From NCBI RefSeq assembly GCF_014646575.1, contig NZ_BMNN01000004.1, positions 1 through 64,000 of the forward strand: a stretch of DNA of 64,000 bases. Reading direction: 5' to 3'. The translations under genes and the position numbers were made by a program. The notes below the pieces were generated by a model that worked only from the letters and a program-made list of their open reading frames with translations, had not been told where the DNA came from and searched no databases. Below, in pieces: positions 36,471-46,896 of this stretch; position 1 is the first letter of the stretch, and every line of letters starts with the position of its first letter. Source of the stretch: Halopseudomonas pertucinogena (lineage in GTDB: Bacteria > Pseudomonadota > Gammaproteobacteria > Pseudomonadales > Pseudomonadaceae).

Positions 36471-37925
36471 TCAGCGCCGCGGCAGGCGTAATACCCGCAC
36501 GTTGTCGTGCCCTTGATCCAGCAGATACTGGGCATGCAACTGACTCATCACGCCCTTCTCGCAATACAGCAGATAGGCCCGGGCGGCATCCAGTTCGGCG
36601 AATCGGCTGCTGAGCTGATAGAAGGGCACCTTGAGCACTTCCACTCCTTCCAGTTCCAGCGGACGGGCTTCTTCTTCATCGGGCGCGCGGATATCCAGTA
36701 CCACCTGCCCGGTCAGCGCCTGCTCCACGGTCTCCACTTCGGAGCCGTCCATTTCCAGCTCCAGATCGCAGCAATCGGTGGAGGTGGCCTGTTCGATGGC
36801 TTCATCCAGCACGCTGAAGTCGAAGCCGGCCTCGGCGGCCTCCACCTTGCGCACGTTGGTATGGATATCCGGACTGACGGAGATCACCCCGCAATATTCC
36901 GGCATGCTGCTGGAGAAGGCCTCGGTACCGATGCGCCGGGCGGTGCGGATGATCTCGGTCTTGCTGGTGGTGATCAGCGGGCGCAGCACCATCATGTCGC
37001 ACACCTGGTCGATGGCGGCCAGGTTGGGCAGGGTCTGGCTGGACACCTGAGCAATGGCCTCGCCGGTGACCAGCGCATGGAAGCCGCGGCGGTGGGCGAT
37101 GCGGCTGGCGGCGCGCAGCATCATGCGCTTGAGCACCACGCCCATCTGGCTGTTGTCGACGTTCTGCAGGATTTCGGCGACCACGCCCTCGAAGGGCACA
37201 CTGATGAAGCGCAGGCGGTGGCTGGCGGCGTATTTCTCCCACAGATAGTGCGCCACCTGACGCACGCCCAGTTCGTGGGCACGCCCGCCGAGGTTGAAGA
37301 ACACGAAATGGGGCAGGATGCCCCGTTGCAGCATCTGGTAGCTGGCGACGGTGGAGTCGAAGCCGCCGGACATCAGGCTCAGTACCGGCTCCATGGTCCC
37401 CAGCGGGAAACCGCCGATACCTTCGTGCCGCGCCCGGATCAGAAATACCCGCTGCTGGCGGATCTCCACCTGCACGGTCACCTCCGGCTCCTTCAGCGAC
37501 ACGCCGCTCACATCGGTGTGGGTCAGCAGATAGGCGCCGACATCCCGGGCCACCTCGTTCGAGGTGAAGGGGTGATTGCCGACCCGCTTGCAGCGCACGG
37601 CGAACGTCCTGCCCGTCAACTGATCGGCGAACAGCTCGGCACACAGCTGACCGAGCTCCTCGATGGTGCCCAGCGGATATTCGCGCACCTCATGGATATG
37701 GTTGATGCCCGGGGTGTTCTTCAGCCGCTCCAGCACCTGTGTCTGCACCGCCGTATCGTCACCGACCACTACCTCCAGGCTGTCCCAGGTGCCGGTGAGA
37801 CGGATTTCCGGGTCAATGGCGCGCAGCAGTACCTTCAGGTTCTTGCGCAGCTGGCTGACGAAGCGCTTGCGCACCTGGGGCGACTTGATGGTGACTTCGG
37901 CAAAGAATTTGATGATCAGTTTCAT
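36471..37925 (-). CDS. thiI: tRNA 4-thiouridine synthase / thiazole sulfurtransferase ThiI
   Basis: Makes 4-thiouridine at position 8 of tRNA and supplies sulfur for thiamine thiazole. The product is 484 residues: ferredoxin-like and THUMP domains (1 to about 165), PP-loop SGGFDS at 186-191, and a C-terminal rhodanese domain with the catalytic Cys at about 455 (YLLYCEKGVM). The rhodanese domain shows this is the bifunctional form found in gammaproteobacteria. The open frame continues upstream antisense to glnA without a stop, but homology begins at the ATG at 37925. Confidence 0.96.
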   Translation of the reverse strand: MKLIIKFFAEVTIKSPQVRKRFVSQLRKNLKVLLRAIDPEIRLTGTWDSLEVVVGDDTAVQTQVLERLKNTPGINHIHEVREYPLGTIEELGQLCAELFADQLTGRTFAVRCKRVGNHPFTSNEVARDVGAYLLTHTDVSGVSLKEPEVTVQVEIRQQRVFLIRARHEGIGGFPLGTMEPVLSLMSGGFDSTVASYQMLQRGILPHFVFFNLGGRAHELGVRQVAHYLWEKYAASHRLRFISVPFEGVVAEILQNVDNSQMGVVLKRMMLRAASRIAHRRGFHALVTGEAIAQVSSQTLPNLAAIDQVCDMMVLRPLITTSKTEIIRTARRIGTEAFSSSMPEYCGVISVSPDIHTNVRKVEAAEAGFDFSVLDEAIEQATSTDCCDLELEMDGSEVETVEQALTGQVVLDIRAPDEEEARPLELEGVEVLKVPFYQLSSRFAELDAARAYLLYCEKGVMSQLHAQYLLDQGHDNVRVLRLPRR

Positions 37926-38036
37926 AGAGAGATTCAGCAGTCGGGGCGGCGAAAACCGGCCATTATACCGAGGCCGGGCCATAACTGCGCGGTTTGCGGA
38001 CAGGCGCGCTAATATGGTGCATGGCCGCGGTTCCAC

Positions 38037-38051
38037 GCACCGTTCAAGTGC
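38037..38051. promoter_or_regulatory. NtrC-like binding site upstream of glnA
   Basis: GCACCGTTCAAGTGC matches the GCAC-N7-GTGC core of NtrC sites. It lies about 75 bp upstream of the sigma-54 -24 element, a suitable enhancer position. Confidence 0.55.
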
Positions 38052-38125
38052 GCAATAATGTGCCGCAATATCTGCACAGCACGTCTGCGTCAGGTCGGAG
38101 ATGGGTTTCGGCAACCAGGGAATGA

Positions 38126-38141
38126 TGGCACAGCTTTTGCT
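38126..38141 (+). promoter_or_regulatory. Sigma-54 (RpoN) promoter of glnA
   Basis: TGGCACAGCTTTTGCT fits the -24/-12 consensus TGGCAC-N5-TTGC(A/T) exactly. It gives a leader of about 90 nt before glnA. With ntrBC nearby, this is classical nitrogen-limitation control. The rest of 37926-38240 holds no gene. Confidence 0.9.
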
Positions 38142-38240
38142 GGCTATTGGATGGACGACGAACCGGCGGAATGCGTTCCGCGACACTACCGAGATAACCG
38201 CCAGGCACCACCTGGAATATGAGTCCTTCTGGAGAACAGC

Positions 38241-39644
38241 ATGTCGAAAGCGATCCAACTGATCAACGAATTTGACGTGAAGTGGGTTGACCTGCGCTTC
38301 ACCGATACCAAAGGCAAGCAGCAGCATGTCACCATGCCCGCCCGCGACGTCAACGAAGAGTTCTTCGAAGAAGGCAAGATGTTCGACGGCTCCTCCATCG
38401 CCGGCTGGAAGGGTATCGAAGCGTCCGACATGATTCTCATGCCCGATGACAGCACTGCGGTACTGGACCCCTTCACCGAGGAGCCTACCCTGATTTTGGT
38501 CTGCGACATCATCGAGCCGTCGACCATGCAGCGCTACGAGCGCGACCCGCGCAGCATCGCCCGGATGGCCGAGGAGTACCTGAAGTCCACCGGCATCGGC
38601 GATACCGCCTTCTTCGGCCCCGAGCCCGAGTTCTTCATCTTCGACGAGGTGAAGTTCAAGTCCGACATCTCCGGCTCCATGTTCAAGATCTACTCCGAGC
38701 AGGCCTCCTGGAATACCGACAGCTCCTTCGAGACCGGCAACAAGGGTCACCGTCCGGGCGTCAAGGGCGGCTACTTCCCGGTGCCGCCGGTAGACCATGA
38801 CCACGAGATCCGTACCGCCATGTGCAACGCGCTGGAGGAAATGGGCCAGACCGTCGAGGTGCACCACCACGAGGTGGCTACCGCCGGCCAGAACGAGATC
38901 GGCGTGCAGTTCAACACCCTGGTGGCCAAGGCCGACGAGGTGCAGAACCTGAAGTATGTGGTGCACAACGTGGCCGATGCCTACGGCAAGACCGCGACCT
39001 TCATGCCCAAACCCCTGTACGGCGACAACGGCTCCGGCATGCATGTGCACATGTCCATCAGCAAGGACGGCAAGAACACCTTCGCCGGCGAAGGCTATGC
39101 CGGCCTGTCCGATACCGCGCTGTACTTCATCGGCGGCATCATCAAGCACGGCAAGGCGCTGAACGCCTTCACCAACCCGTCCACCAACTCCTACAAGCGT
39201 CTGGTGCCCGGCTTCGAAGCACCGGTGATGCTCGCTTACTCGGCCCGCAACCGCTCCGCGTCGATCCGCATCCCCTACGTGACCAGCCCGAAGGCCCGCC
39301 GCATCGAGGCGCGCTTCCCGGACCCGGCTGCCAACCCCTACCTGGCCTTCGCTGCGCTGCTGATGGCCGGTCTGGACGGCATCCAGAACAAGATCCACCC
39401 CGGCGATGCCGCGGACAAGAACCTGTATGACCTTCCTCCGGAAGAGGCAAGGGAAATCCCGCAGGTCTGCGGCAGCCTGAAGGAGGCACTGGAAGCGCTC
39501 GATGCCGACCGTGCCTTCCTGACCAAGGGCGGCGTATTCACCGACACCTTCATCGATGCCTTCATCGAGCTGAAGGCGGCCGAAGAGCTCAAGGTGCGCA
39601 CCTTCGTCCACCCGCTGGAATACGAGCTGTATTACAGCGTGTAA
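38241..39644 (+). CDS. glnA: Glutamine synthetase, type I
   Basis: Dodecameric enzyme making glutamine from glutamate and ammonia; the main ammonium assimilation step. The product is 467 residues. It shows [17 protein letters not shown] (substrate region), the metal-site [11 protein letters not shown] and [15 protein letters not shown], and [16 protein letters not shown]. Tyr396 in NLYDLPPEE is the GlnE adenylylation site, so activity is covalently controlled. Transcription is predicted from the sigma-54 promoter at 38126-38141. A strong hairpin follows the gene. Confidence 0.98.
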   Translation: MSKAIQLINEFDVKWVDLRFTDTKGKQQHVTMPARDVNEEFFEEGKMFDGSSIAGWKGIEASDMILMPDDSTAVLDPFTEEPTLILVCDIIEPSTMQRYERDPRSIARMAEEYLKSTGIGDTAFFGPEPEFFIFDEVKFKSDISGSMFKIYSEQASWNTDSSFETGNKGHRPGVKGGYFPVPPVDHDHEIRTAMCNALEEMGQTVEVHHHEVATAGQNEIGVQFNTLVAKADEVQNLKYVVHNVADAYGKTATFMPKPLYGDNGSGMHVHMSISKDGKNTFAGEGYAGLSDTALYFIGGIIKHGKALNAFTNPSTNSYKRLVPGFEAPVMLAYSARNRSASIRIPYVTSPKARRIEARFPDPAANPYLAFAALLMAGLDGIQNKIHPGDAADKNLYDLPPEEAREIPQVCGSLKEALEALDADRAFLTKGGVFTDTFIDAFIELKAAEELKVRTFVHPLEYELYYSV

Positions 39645-39685
39645 TTCAGCAGGTACCTCTGGCCGGACTCGCAGGATCCGGCTCA

Positions 39686-39713
39686 CCCATCCCCGGCCCA
39701 GGCCGGGGATGGG
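39686..39713 (+). terminator. Strong hairpin after glnA
   Basis: Two 13-base arms, 39686-39698 and 39701-39713, are perfect complements (CCCATCCCCGGCC and its inverse). Only GTTC follows, so the T-run is weak, but stem strength and position support termination. Confidence 0.6.
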
Positions 39714-39861
39714 CGTTCTGAGAAACCGCTTTCCATTTTTCGAGGTTTTCGACCATCGGCTCTGCTGCGGGTGCGAACGGCGTCGCACGCTGCTGCGCGT
39801 CACTTGCCACAACGGCCGTTGAGTGCAACGCTTGGGTTATTTCCCCGGGAGTCAAAAAGCC

Positions 39862-40488
39862 ATGTTGCGTCCGATACTGCCGCTGTTCTGTCTGCTGACA
39901 CTGCTGGCTGGCCCTGCCGCCGCGCAGATCTACTCCTGGACCGATGCGGAAGGCAATCGAGTGTACTCCGACCAGCCCCGCCCCGGCGCCAGCACCGTCG
40001 AGCTCAAGCCCACCAACGTCGTGCAGCCACCGCCTGTGACCGACGCACCGCGGGCCGAGCGGGATGACCCGTCGTCATCCGAGCCGGGCAATGCCTATCA
40101 GCAGCTGGCAATCACCAATCCGACCCATGACAGCGCCATCCGCAGCAATGAGGGCGAGCTGACCCTGACGATAGTCACCGATCCGCCACTGAGCGGCAGC
40201 CACCTGCTGAAGGTCGCGCTGGACGGGGTGGTGAGTCAGGCGGGACTGCCCGGCACCGGTGGCGGGATGCACCAGCTGACCGTGCACAATGTCGATCGTG
40301 GCACCCATGAAGTGGCTGCGGTAGTAGTGGATGCACGGGGTGAAGAAATCCAGCGCAGCACGCCCATCACCGTGCATGTGCAGCGCACCTCGGTCAATCA
40401 GCCGGGACGCGTCGGCGCCAACCAGGCTCCCCGTGCACCGGCTGCCCCTCGCGCCCCTACCCCGGCCCGTCCCGGCAGCGGCGGCTGA
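39862..40488 (+). CDS. DUF4124 domain-containing exported protein
   Basis: A 208-residue protein with a signal peptide (1-21, cleaved near AGPAAAQ). The DUF4124 domain begins at once: QIYSWTDAEGNRVYSDQPRP. A central immunoglobulin-like beta segment follows (LTIVTDPPLSGSHLLKVALD; THEVAAVVVDARGE). The Pro/Ala/Arg-rich C-terminal tail is disordered. DUF4124 proteins commonly sit between glnA and ntrB in pseudomonads; the function is unknown. The ATG at 39862 begins the signal peptide; a more upstream in-frame ATG (39823) does not fit. Confidence 0.85.
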   Translation: MLRPILPLFCLLTLLAGPAAAQIYSWTDAEGNRVYSDQPRPGASTVELKPTNVVQPPPVTDAPRAERDDPSSSEPGNAYQQLAITNPTHDSAIRSNEGELTLTIVTDPPLSGSHLLKVALDGVVSQAGLPGTGGGMHQLTVHNVDRGTHEVAAVVVDARGEEIQRSTPITVHVQRTSVNQPGRVGANQAPRAPAAPRAPTPARPGSGG

Positions 40489-40517
40489 TATTCATTGAAC
40501 AGGCGCTGCACCATCAT

Positions 40518-40537
40518 GGGGCGCGCGCCCTCTTTTT
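40518..40537 (+). terminator. Terminator after the DUF4124 gene
   Basis: A GC-rich palindrome at 40518-40530 (GGGGCGCGCGCCC) is followed by TCTTTTTG. This separates the DUF4124 gene from ntrB, 150 bp downstream. Confidence 0.65.
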
Positions 40538-40689
40538 GTGCGATAGTTTCCCGCAGGGCATCAATCCGACCCGGCGGGCCCGCGCTGCGGTGGCGGGCTC
40601 CCGGGCGCGCCGCCTGATTGCGGTCTGTTGCGCCACTCTGGTTCGCTTCTTGCAAAGATCCATGAACCGTTTCCGGCTGGACGATTTCT

Positions 40690-41762
40690 ATGCCGCCCGA
40701 GCAATTCCTCCGACAGATACTGGATAACCTGACCACGGCGGTACTGCTGCTGGACGCCCCCCTGCGCGTGAGTTACATGAATCCCGCCGCAGAAATGCTG
40801 CTGGAGGTCAGCGGTCAGCGGGTCAATGGCCAGCGTATCTCCAGCCTGTTCAGCGACGCCAGCGAAACCATGGAGTCGCTGCGCAGCGCCATCAGCAGCG
40901 GCCACCCCTTCACCAAGCGCGAAGCCCAGCTCAACCTGAGCACCGGTCAGTGTCTGATGGCCGATTATTCGGTCACGCCCATGCCGGCGCTGGACAGGCA
41001 GTGGATACTGCTGGAGATCCTGCCCCGCGACCGCCTGCTGCGCATTACCAGAGAAGAGGCCCAGGTCACCAAGCAGGAGGTCACCCGGGTACTGATACGC
41101 GGGCTGGCCCACGAGATCAAGAATCCGCTGGGTGGCATTCGAGGCGCAGCGCAGCTGCTGGCCCGGGAACTGGTCGAGCCGGCATTGAGCGATTACACCG
41201 ATGTCATCATCCAGGAAGCAGACCGACTGCGAAACCTGGTCGACCGCATGCTCGGCCCCTACCAGCCGCCACGACTGATGCCGATCAATATCCACGAGAT
41301 CACCGAGCATGTATGCAGCCTGGTGGAAGCCGAGACCCTGGGCAGTCTGGATATCCACCGTGACTACGATCCGAGCATTCCCGACCTGCCGGGTGATCGG
41401 GAACAGCTGATCCAGGCGGTGCTGAACATCGTCCGTAACGCGATGCAGGCGATCATGTCGGCCACCGATGACCGCCGTGGCCGCATCACCCTGCGCACCC
41501 GTACCCTGCGCCAGTTCACCATCGGCTCGCGGCGCCACCGGCTGGTATGCCGGCTGGAGATCAGCGACAACGGACCGGGCATTCCGCCGGCCATCCTCGA
41601 CAGCATCTTCTACCCCATGGTCAGCGGCCGCGCCGACGGGACGGGGCTGGGTCTGTCGATTACCCAGACCATCGTCAGCCGACACCAGGGGCTGATCGAG
41701 TGTGACAGCGTGCCCGGGCATACCACCTTCACCCTTTTCCTACCCATCACCGGGGACCATGA

Positions 41763-41766
<4 letters not shown>
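40690..41766 (+). CDS. ntrB: Nitrogen regulation sensor histidine kinase NtrB (GlnL)
   Basis: Cytosolic kinase/phosphatase that phosphorylates NtrC when nitrogen is low and is held in phosphatase mode by PII. The product is 358 residues: N-terminal PAS domain (LDNLTTAVLLLDAPLRVSYM), H-box GLAHEIKNPLGGIRGAAQLL with His141, N-box NIVRNAMQAIM, and the ATP-lid glycines DNGPGIPPAI and GTGLGLSITQTIV. It overlaps ntrC by 4 nt (ATGA). Confidence 0.97.
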
Positions 41767-43196
<1,430 letters not shown>

Positions 43197-43276
43197 ATGA
43201 GCCCGGTCACTTCTGCGCTTGAAGCGCCTCATGACCACTCTTACACTTGCAGCCGTTTTCCTGCGGATCGCACGTC

Positions 43277-43768
43277 ATGTTCCATATTGCCCTGCTCGAG
43301 CCCGAAATTCCTCCCAACACGGGCAACATCATCCGTCTGTGCGCCAATGCCGGCTGCCAGCTGCATCTGATCGAGCCGCTGGGTTTCGAACTGGATGACA
43401 AGCGGCTGCGGCGGGCAGGCCTGGACTACCAAGAATATGCCCGGGTACAGACCCACCCCGATCTCGACAGCTGTCTGGCCGCCGTGCGGCCGACCCGGGT
43501 GTTTGCACTGAGCACCAAGGGACAGCAGTGTTACAGCCAGGTGCGTTACCAGCCGGGGGACCTGTTCCTGTTCGGACCGGAAAGCCGCGGGCTGCCTGCC
43601 GAGGTACGCGATGCGCTGCCGCGGGAGCAGGTACTGCGGATTCCGATGTTTCCGGGGAATCGCAGTCTGAATCTGTCCAACAGCGCGGCGGTGCTGGTGT
43701 ATGAGGCCTGGAGGCAGCAGGGGTTCGTGGGGCAGCAGGGGCTGCCGGTAAACAGCGAGCCTCTGTAG
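43277..43768 (+). CDS. trmL: tRNA (cytidine/uridine-34-2'-O)-methyltransferase TrmL
   Basis: SPOUT methyltransferase modifying the wobble base of two tRNA-Leu species. The product is 163 residues: it opens [20 protein letters not shown] and has the knot sequences [13 protein letters not shown] and [20 protein letters not shown]. The ATG at 43277 matches the family start; an upstream in-frame ATG at 43247 adds ten residues without homology. The C-terminal ten residues are extra compared with E. coli. The gene ends 20 bp before the second inverted-repeat cluster. Confidence 0.94.
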   Translation: MFHIALLEPEIPPNTGNIIRLCANAGCQLHLIEPLGFELDDKRLRRAGLDYQEYARVQTHPDLDSCLAAVRPTRVFALSTKGQQCYSQVRYQPGDLFLFGPESRGLPAEVRDALPREQVLRIPMFPGNRSLNLSNSAAVLVYEAWRQQGFVGQQGLPVNSEPL

Positions 43769-43784
43769 GGCGCAAGTGGCTGGG

Positions 43785-43965
43785 GAGTGTCGAGTTTGCA
43801 TCTCGACATGAAGGTTGCCGGAAACGCCGCTGGCCAAGGTGGAACTCGGCCTTCCATCCGGAGTGTCGAGTTCCAGTTCGACATGGGGGCGGCTGCCGGA
43901 GACGCCGCTGGCCGGGATGGAACCCGGCCTTCCATTCGGGAGTGTCGAGTTCCATCTCGACACAG
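43785..43965. repeat. Second BIME-like cluster, 2.5 units
   Basis: It belongs to the same palindrome family as 18780-19185. A copies: 43789-43807 (one base longer), 43865-43882, 43944-43961. B copies: 43833-43850 and 43911-43928. Spacing is 76-79 bp. The B copy at 43911 is GCCGGGATGGAACCCGGC: both arms changed together relative to GCCGAG/CTCGGC, a compensatory change that supports a selected hairpin. Like the first array, it fills the gap between two convergent genes (trmL and the quinone reductase). Confidence 0.85.
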
Positions 43966-43971
43966 CGTAGG

Positions 43972-44949
43972 TCAGCGGGTATTGATGACTATCTTGCCCA
44001 CGGCCTGGCGGCTGGTGAGGGTGGTCAGGGCGGCTTCGTACTGATCCAGCGCGAAGGTCTGGGATACCAGCGGCTTGAGCTTGCCTTCGCTGTACCACTT
44101 GAACAGCTGGCGGAAGTTGTCCAGGTTGGCCTGGGGCTCACGGGTGGCAAAGGCTCCCCAGAACACACCGACCACCGAGGCACCCTTGAGCAGGGCGAGG
44201 TTCACCGGCAGCTCGGGGATGCGGCCGCTGGCAAAGCCTACTACCAGCAGACGGCCCTTCCAGTTGATGCAGCGCATGCACTGGTCGAACAGATCGCCAC
44301 CGACCGGATCATAGATGACATCGGCGCCCTTGCCGTCGGTCAGCGCCTTGATCTTCTCCTTGAAGTCGCCTTCGCTGTAGTTGACCAGTTCGTCAGCGCC
44401 CGCATTGCGCGCGACCTCCAGCTTCTCCTCGCTGGAAGCGGCAGCGATTACCCGCGCGCCCATGGCCTTGCCGATTTCCACCGCAGCCAGACCGACGCCA
44501 CCGGAGGCACCCAGCACCAGCAGGGTCTCGCCGGGCTGCAACTGGCCGCGCTGGGCCAGGGCGTGCATGGAGGTGCCATAGGTCATGCTGAAGCCCGCAG
44601 CGGTAACGTAATCCATGTCGTCGGGCATCGGCAGCACACGGAAGGCGTCAGCCGAGACCTTTTCGGCAAAGCTGCCGTAGCCGGTCAGGCCCATGACCCG
44701 GTCGCCGGGCTTGAGATGCTTGACCTTGGAACCGACGCTGGACACCACACCGGCGGCCTCGCCGCCGGGGGAGAAGGGGAATTCCGGTTTGACCTGATAC
44801 TTGCCTTCGATGATCAGGGTATCCGGGAAGTTGACGCCGGCGGCGTGGACGTCGATGACCACTTCGTTGTCCCCGGCTACCGGATCGGCAGTCTCTTCCA
44901 GCGACAGGCTGCTGGCAGGACCGTAGGCTTTGCACAATACGGCTTTCAT
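43972..44949 (-). CDS. NADPH:quinone oxidoreductase (zeta-crystallin-like MDR family)
   Basis: A 325-residue zinc-free medium-chain dehydrogenase/reductase. It opens MKAVLCKAYGPASSLSLEE and shows AGVNFPDTLIIEGKYQ, FSPGGEAAGVV and the NADPH-binding loop VLGASGGVGLAAVEIGKAMG. The C-terminal segment includes RLLVVGFASGRIPELPVNLA. The likely reaction is NADPH-dependent reduction of quinones or reactive enones. The ATG at 44949 has AGGGAG six nt upstream. A 23-bp inverted repeat upstream (45006-45028) may be a control site. Confidence 0.9.
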   Translation of the reverse strand: MKAVLCKAYGPASSLSLEETADPVAGDNEVVIDVHAAGVNFPDTLIIEGKYQVKPEFPFSPGGEAAGVVSSVGSKVKHLKPGDRVMGLTGYGSFAEKVSADAFRVLPMPDDMDYVTAAGFSMTYGTSMHALAQRGQLQPGETLLVLGASGGVGLAAVEIGKAMGARVIAAASSEEKLEVARNAGADELVNYSEGDFKEKIKALTDGKGADVIYDPVGGDLFDQCMRCINWKGRLLVVGFASGRIPELPVNLALLKGASVVGVFWGAFATREPQANLDNFRQLFKWYSEGKLKPLVSQTFALDQYEAALTTLTSRQAVGKIVINTR

Positions 44950-45005
44950 GATGGCTCCCTTTTATCGAATTTTTTCATAGTCTAGCTGCGTGCCCCGCAA
45001 CCCGG

Positions 45006-45028
45006 TCAATCACCATACCGGTGATTGA
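45006..45028. promoter_or_regulatory. Inverted repeat upstream of the quinone reductase gene
   Basis: TCAATCACC (45006-45014) and GGTGATTGA (45020-45028) form perfect 9-bp arms around a 5-nt centre. Read on the minus strand, the distal arm supplies TTGACC, a possible -35 for the reductase gene. It could be a repressor operator; no T-run supports a gshA terminator. Confidence 0.45.
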
Positions 45029-45084
45029 TCGGTGTGCATAAGACAACTGCCAGGAGAGCTCATCCCAGGATTGGCGTCAGGCGA

Positions 45085-46656
45085 CTACTGCGCGAGATAG
45101 CGCTCCACGTAGGTATCGAAGTCGATACTGTCGCCCCGCTCCAACGCCTCCTGATCCACCAGCGACTGGCGTGCCAGCTCGGCGAACGCCCGCTGGTCGG
45201 ATTCGTCCAGCGGACGGGCCCGGAAGTGCTGATTGTGCGCCTGCGACTGGGCCAGGGCGAAGGCGAAGAAGCTGTCGCCGTGCTGCCGGATTTCCTCCAG
45301 CACCCGGGCGGAGGGTGTCAGCGCCGGGTCATGCAGCTTGTCGCGCTGCAGCTGCAGGGCGTCGCTGTAGGCCGTGGTCCGGTGCGCCTCGTCCAGCAGG
45401 GCGGCGCAGGAGGCAATGTTGTCCAGCAGATGCTCGCCCCACTCGAGCAGCCCACAGTCCTGGCCCTTGCGGGTCAGCTGCAGGCCCGGCTCGCGGCCGC
45501 GCAGCACGGCCAGGGTGAAGTTGTCGTTGCTGGCGCGGCATTCGTCCTGGGACATGGCCGGGCTTTCCGCCAGGGCACAGAACAGCAGGAAGCTGTCGAG
45601 GAAATAGGCAGTACTCGGCTCGATCCCCATGGGAGCGAAGGGGTCGATATCCAGGCAGCGCACCTCGACGTATTCGATCCCGCGCTCTTCCAGCGCCATC
45701 ACCGGTTTCTCGCCGCTGCGGGCGACCCGCTTTGGCCGGATGGAGCTGTAGAACTCGTTCTCGATCTGCAACAGGTTGGTATTGAGCTGCTGCCACTCGC
45801 CGTCGGCGTCGTGGGTGCCGAGTTCGGCATAGCGCGGATACGGCAGGCTGATCGCCTGACGCATGCTGGCGATGTAGCTTTCAAGGCTGTTGTAGCAGAT
45901 GTTCAGGCCGGCCTGGGCATCGTTGTTATAGCCCAGGTCGCTCATGCGCAGGCTGGTGGCATAGGGCAGATACAGCCCCTTCTCCCCCAGCGGCTGCAGC
46001 TGGTGATCGCGCCCCTGCAGGAAGGTGGCGCACAGGGCGGGGGACGCACCGAACAGGTACATCAGCAGCCAGGCGTAACGGCGGAAGTTGCGGATCAGCC
46101 CGGCGTAGCGTTCCGACTGATAGTCCTGCGCGCTGCGGGCGTCGCCATCCTCGCGCTGCAGCGCCTGCCAGAGGGCCGGCGCCAGCGAGAAGTTGTAGTG
46201 AATGCCGGCAATGCACTGCATGGGCTTGCCGTAACGCACCGCCAACCCTCGACGGTAGACATGCTTGAGCATGCCGACGTTGGACGTGCCGTACCAGGCG
46301 ATCGGGATATCGTTGTCGCAGGCCGGCAGGCGGCAGGGCATGGACTCGGTCCACAGCAGCTCGTCGCCGAGCTCGCCGTAGGCGAAGCGATGGATGCGGT
46401 CGAGCTCGGCAAACAGCTCGTCGATGTCGCCCGTCACCGGGGTGATCAGCTCGACCAGGGCTTCGGAGTAGTCGGTGGTGATGCTCGGGTGGGTCAGCGC
46501 CGAGCCCCAGGCCGGTGGATGCGGACGCCGGGACAGTTCACCGCGGGCGTTGATCCGCAGGCTTTCCTTCTCGATACCATGCATGGCGCCCCGCAGGTGA
46601 TCCTGCAATTCGGACCGGGCCAGCAGGTCCAGGCGTTGTTTCAACAGTGGTGACAA
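45085..46656 (-). CDS. gshA: Glutamate-cysteine ligase (gamma-glutamylcysteine synthetase)
   Basis: First step of glutathione synthesis, ATP-dependent joining of glutamate to cysteine. It is the proteobacterial type 1 enzyme, 523 residues. Recognisable blocks are GIEKESLRINARGELSRRPH, GSALTHPSITTDYSEALVEL, WYGTSNVGMLKHVYRRGLAV, GIHYNFSLAP and VRCLDIDPFAPMGI. The likely start is TTG at 46656, which places GGAG 8 nt upstream and gives MSPLLKQRLDLL as in other pseudomonads. A GTG at 46665 overlaps the ribosome site. The 240-bp gap to tex contains no gene I can support. Confidence 0.95.
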   Translation of the reverse strand: MSPLLKQRLDLLARSELQDHLRGAMHGIEKESLRINARGELSRRPHPPAWGSALTHPSITTDYSEALVELITPVTGDIDELFAELDRIHRFAYGELGDELLWTESMPCRLPACDNDIPIAWYGTSNVGMLKHVYRRGLAVRYGKPMQCIAGIHYNFSLAPALWQALQREDGDARSAQDYQSERYAGLIRNFRRYAWLLMYLFGASPALCATFLQGRDHQLQPLGEKGLYLPYATSLRMSDLGYNNDAQAGLNICYNSLESYIASMRQAISLPYPRYAELGTHDADGEWQQLNTNLLQIENEFYSSIRPKRVARSGEKPVMALEERGIEYVEVRCLDIDPFAPMGIEPSTAYFLDSFLLFCALAESPAMSQDECRASNDNFTLAVLRGREPGLQLTRKGQDCGLLEWGEHLLDNIASCAALLDEAHRTTAYSDALQLQRDKLHDPALTPSARVLEEIRQHGDSFFAFALAQSQAHNQHFRARPLDESDQRAFAELARQSLVDQEALERGDSIDFDTYVERYLAQ

Positions 46657-46896
46657 AGCCGTCACTCCTCAAAAAATGGGTCGGCCGCTCGGGCCGCTCC
46701 GGCAGACCGGTCAGATACGGGCAGAGGTGCCCGGACATCTGGCCGCCAGTGTATCGCCTTGCCATACCCCGCCATGCGCGACCGCGCGGCCATTCACCGC
46801 GTCACCGGAAAGGCCCGGCACGTGGCTGGCCATGCATTCAATGGTAGCGGTTGTCGCATGGGCGTCCAGGTGAGCGAACAGGGCGGTGCTCATGAG

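Noticed and set aside
37926-39812. Very long open frame on the minus strand continuing upstream of thiI across glnA
   Set aside because: It is antisense to the highly conserved glnA gene, and its translation shows no recognisable domain. GC-rich codon usage in glnA explains the lack of stops.
46711-46893. 60-codon minus-strand frame between tex and gshA with an AHGG motif, possibly a thioesterase remnant
   Set aside because: Only a four-residue resemblance to hotdog thioesterases, no clear ribosome site and no further domain sequence. A degraded gene is possible but unsupported.
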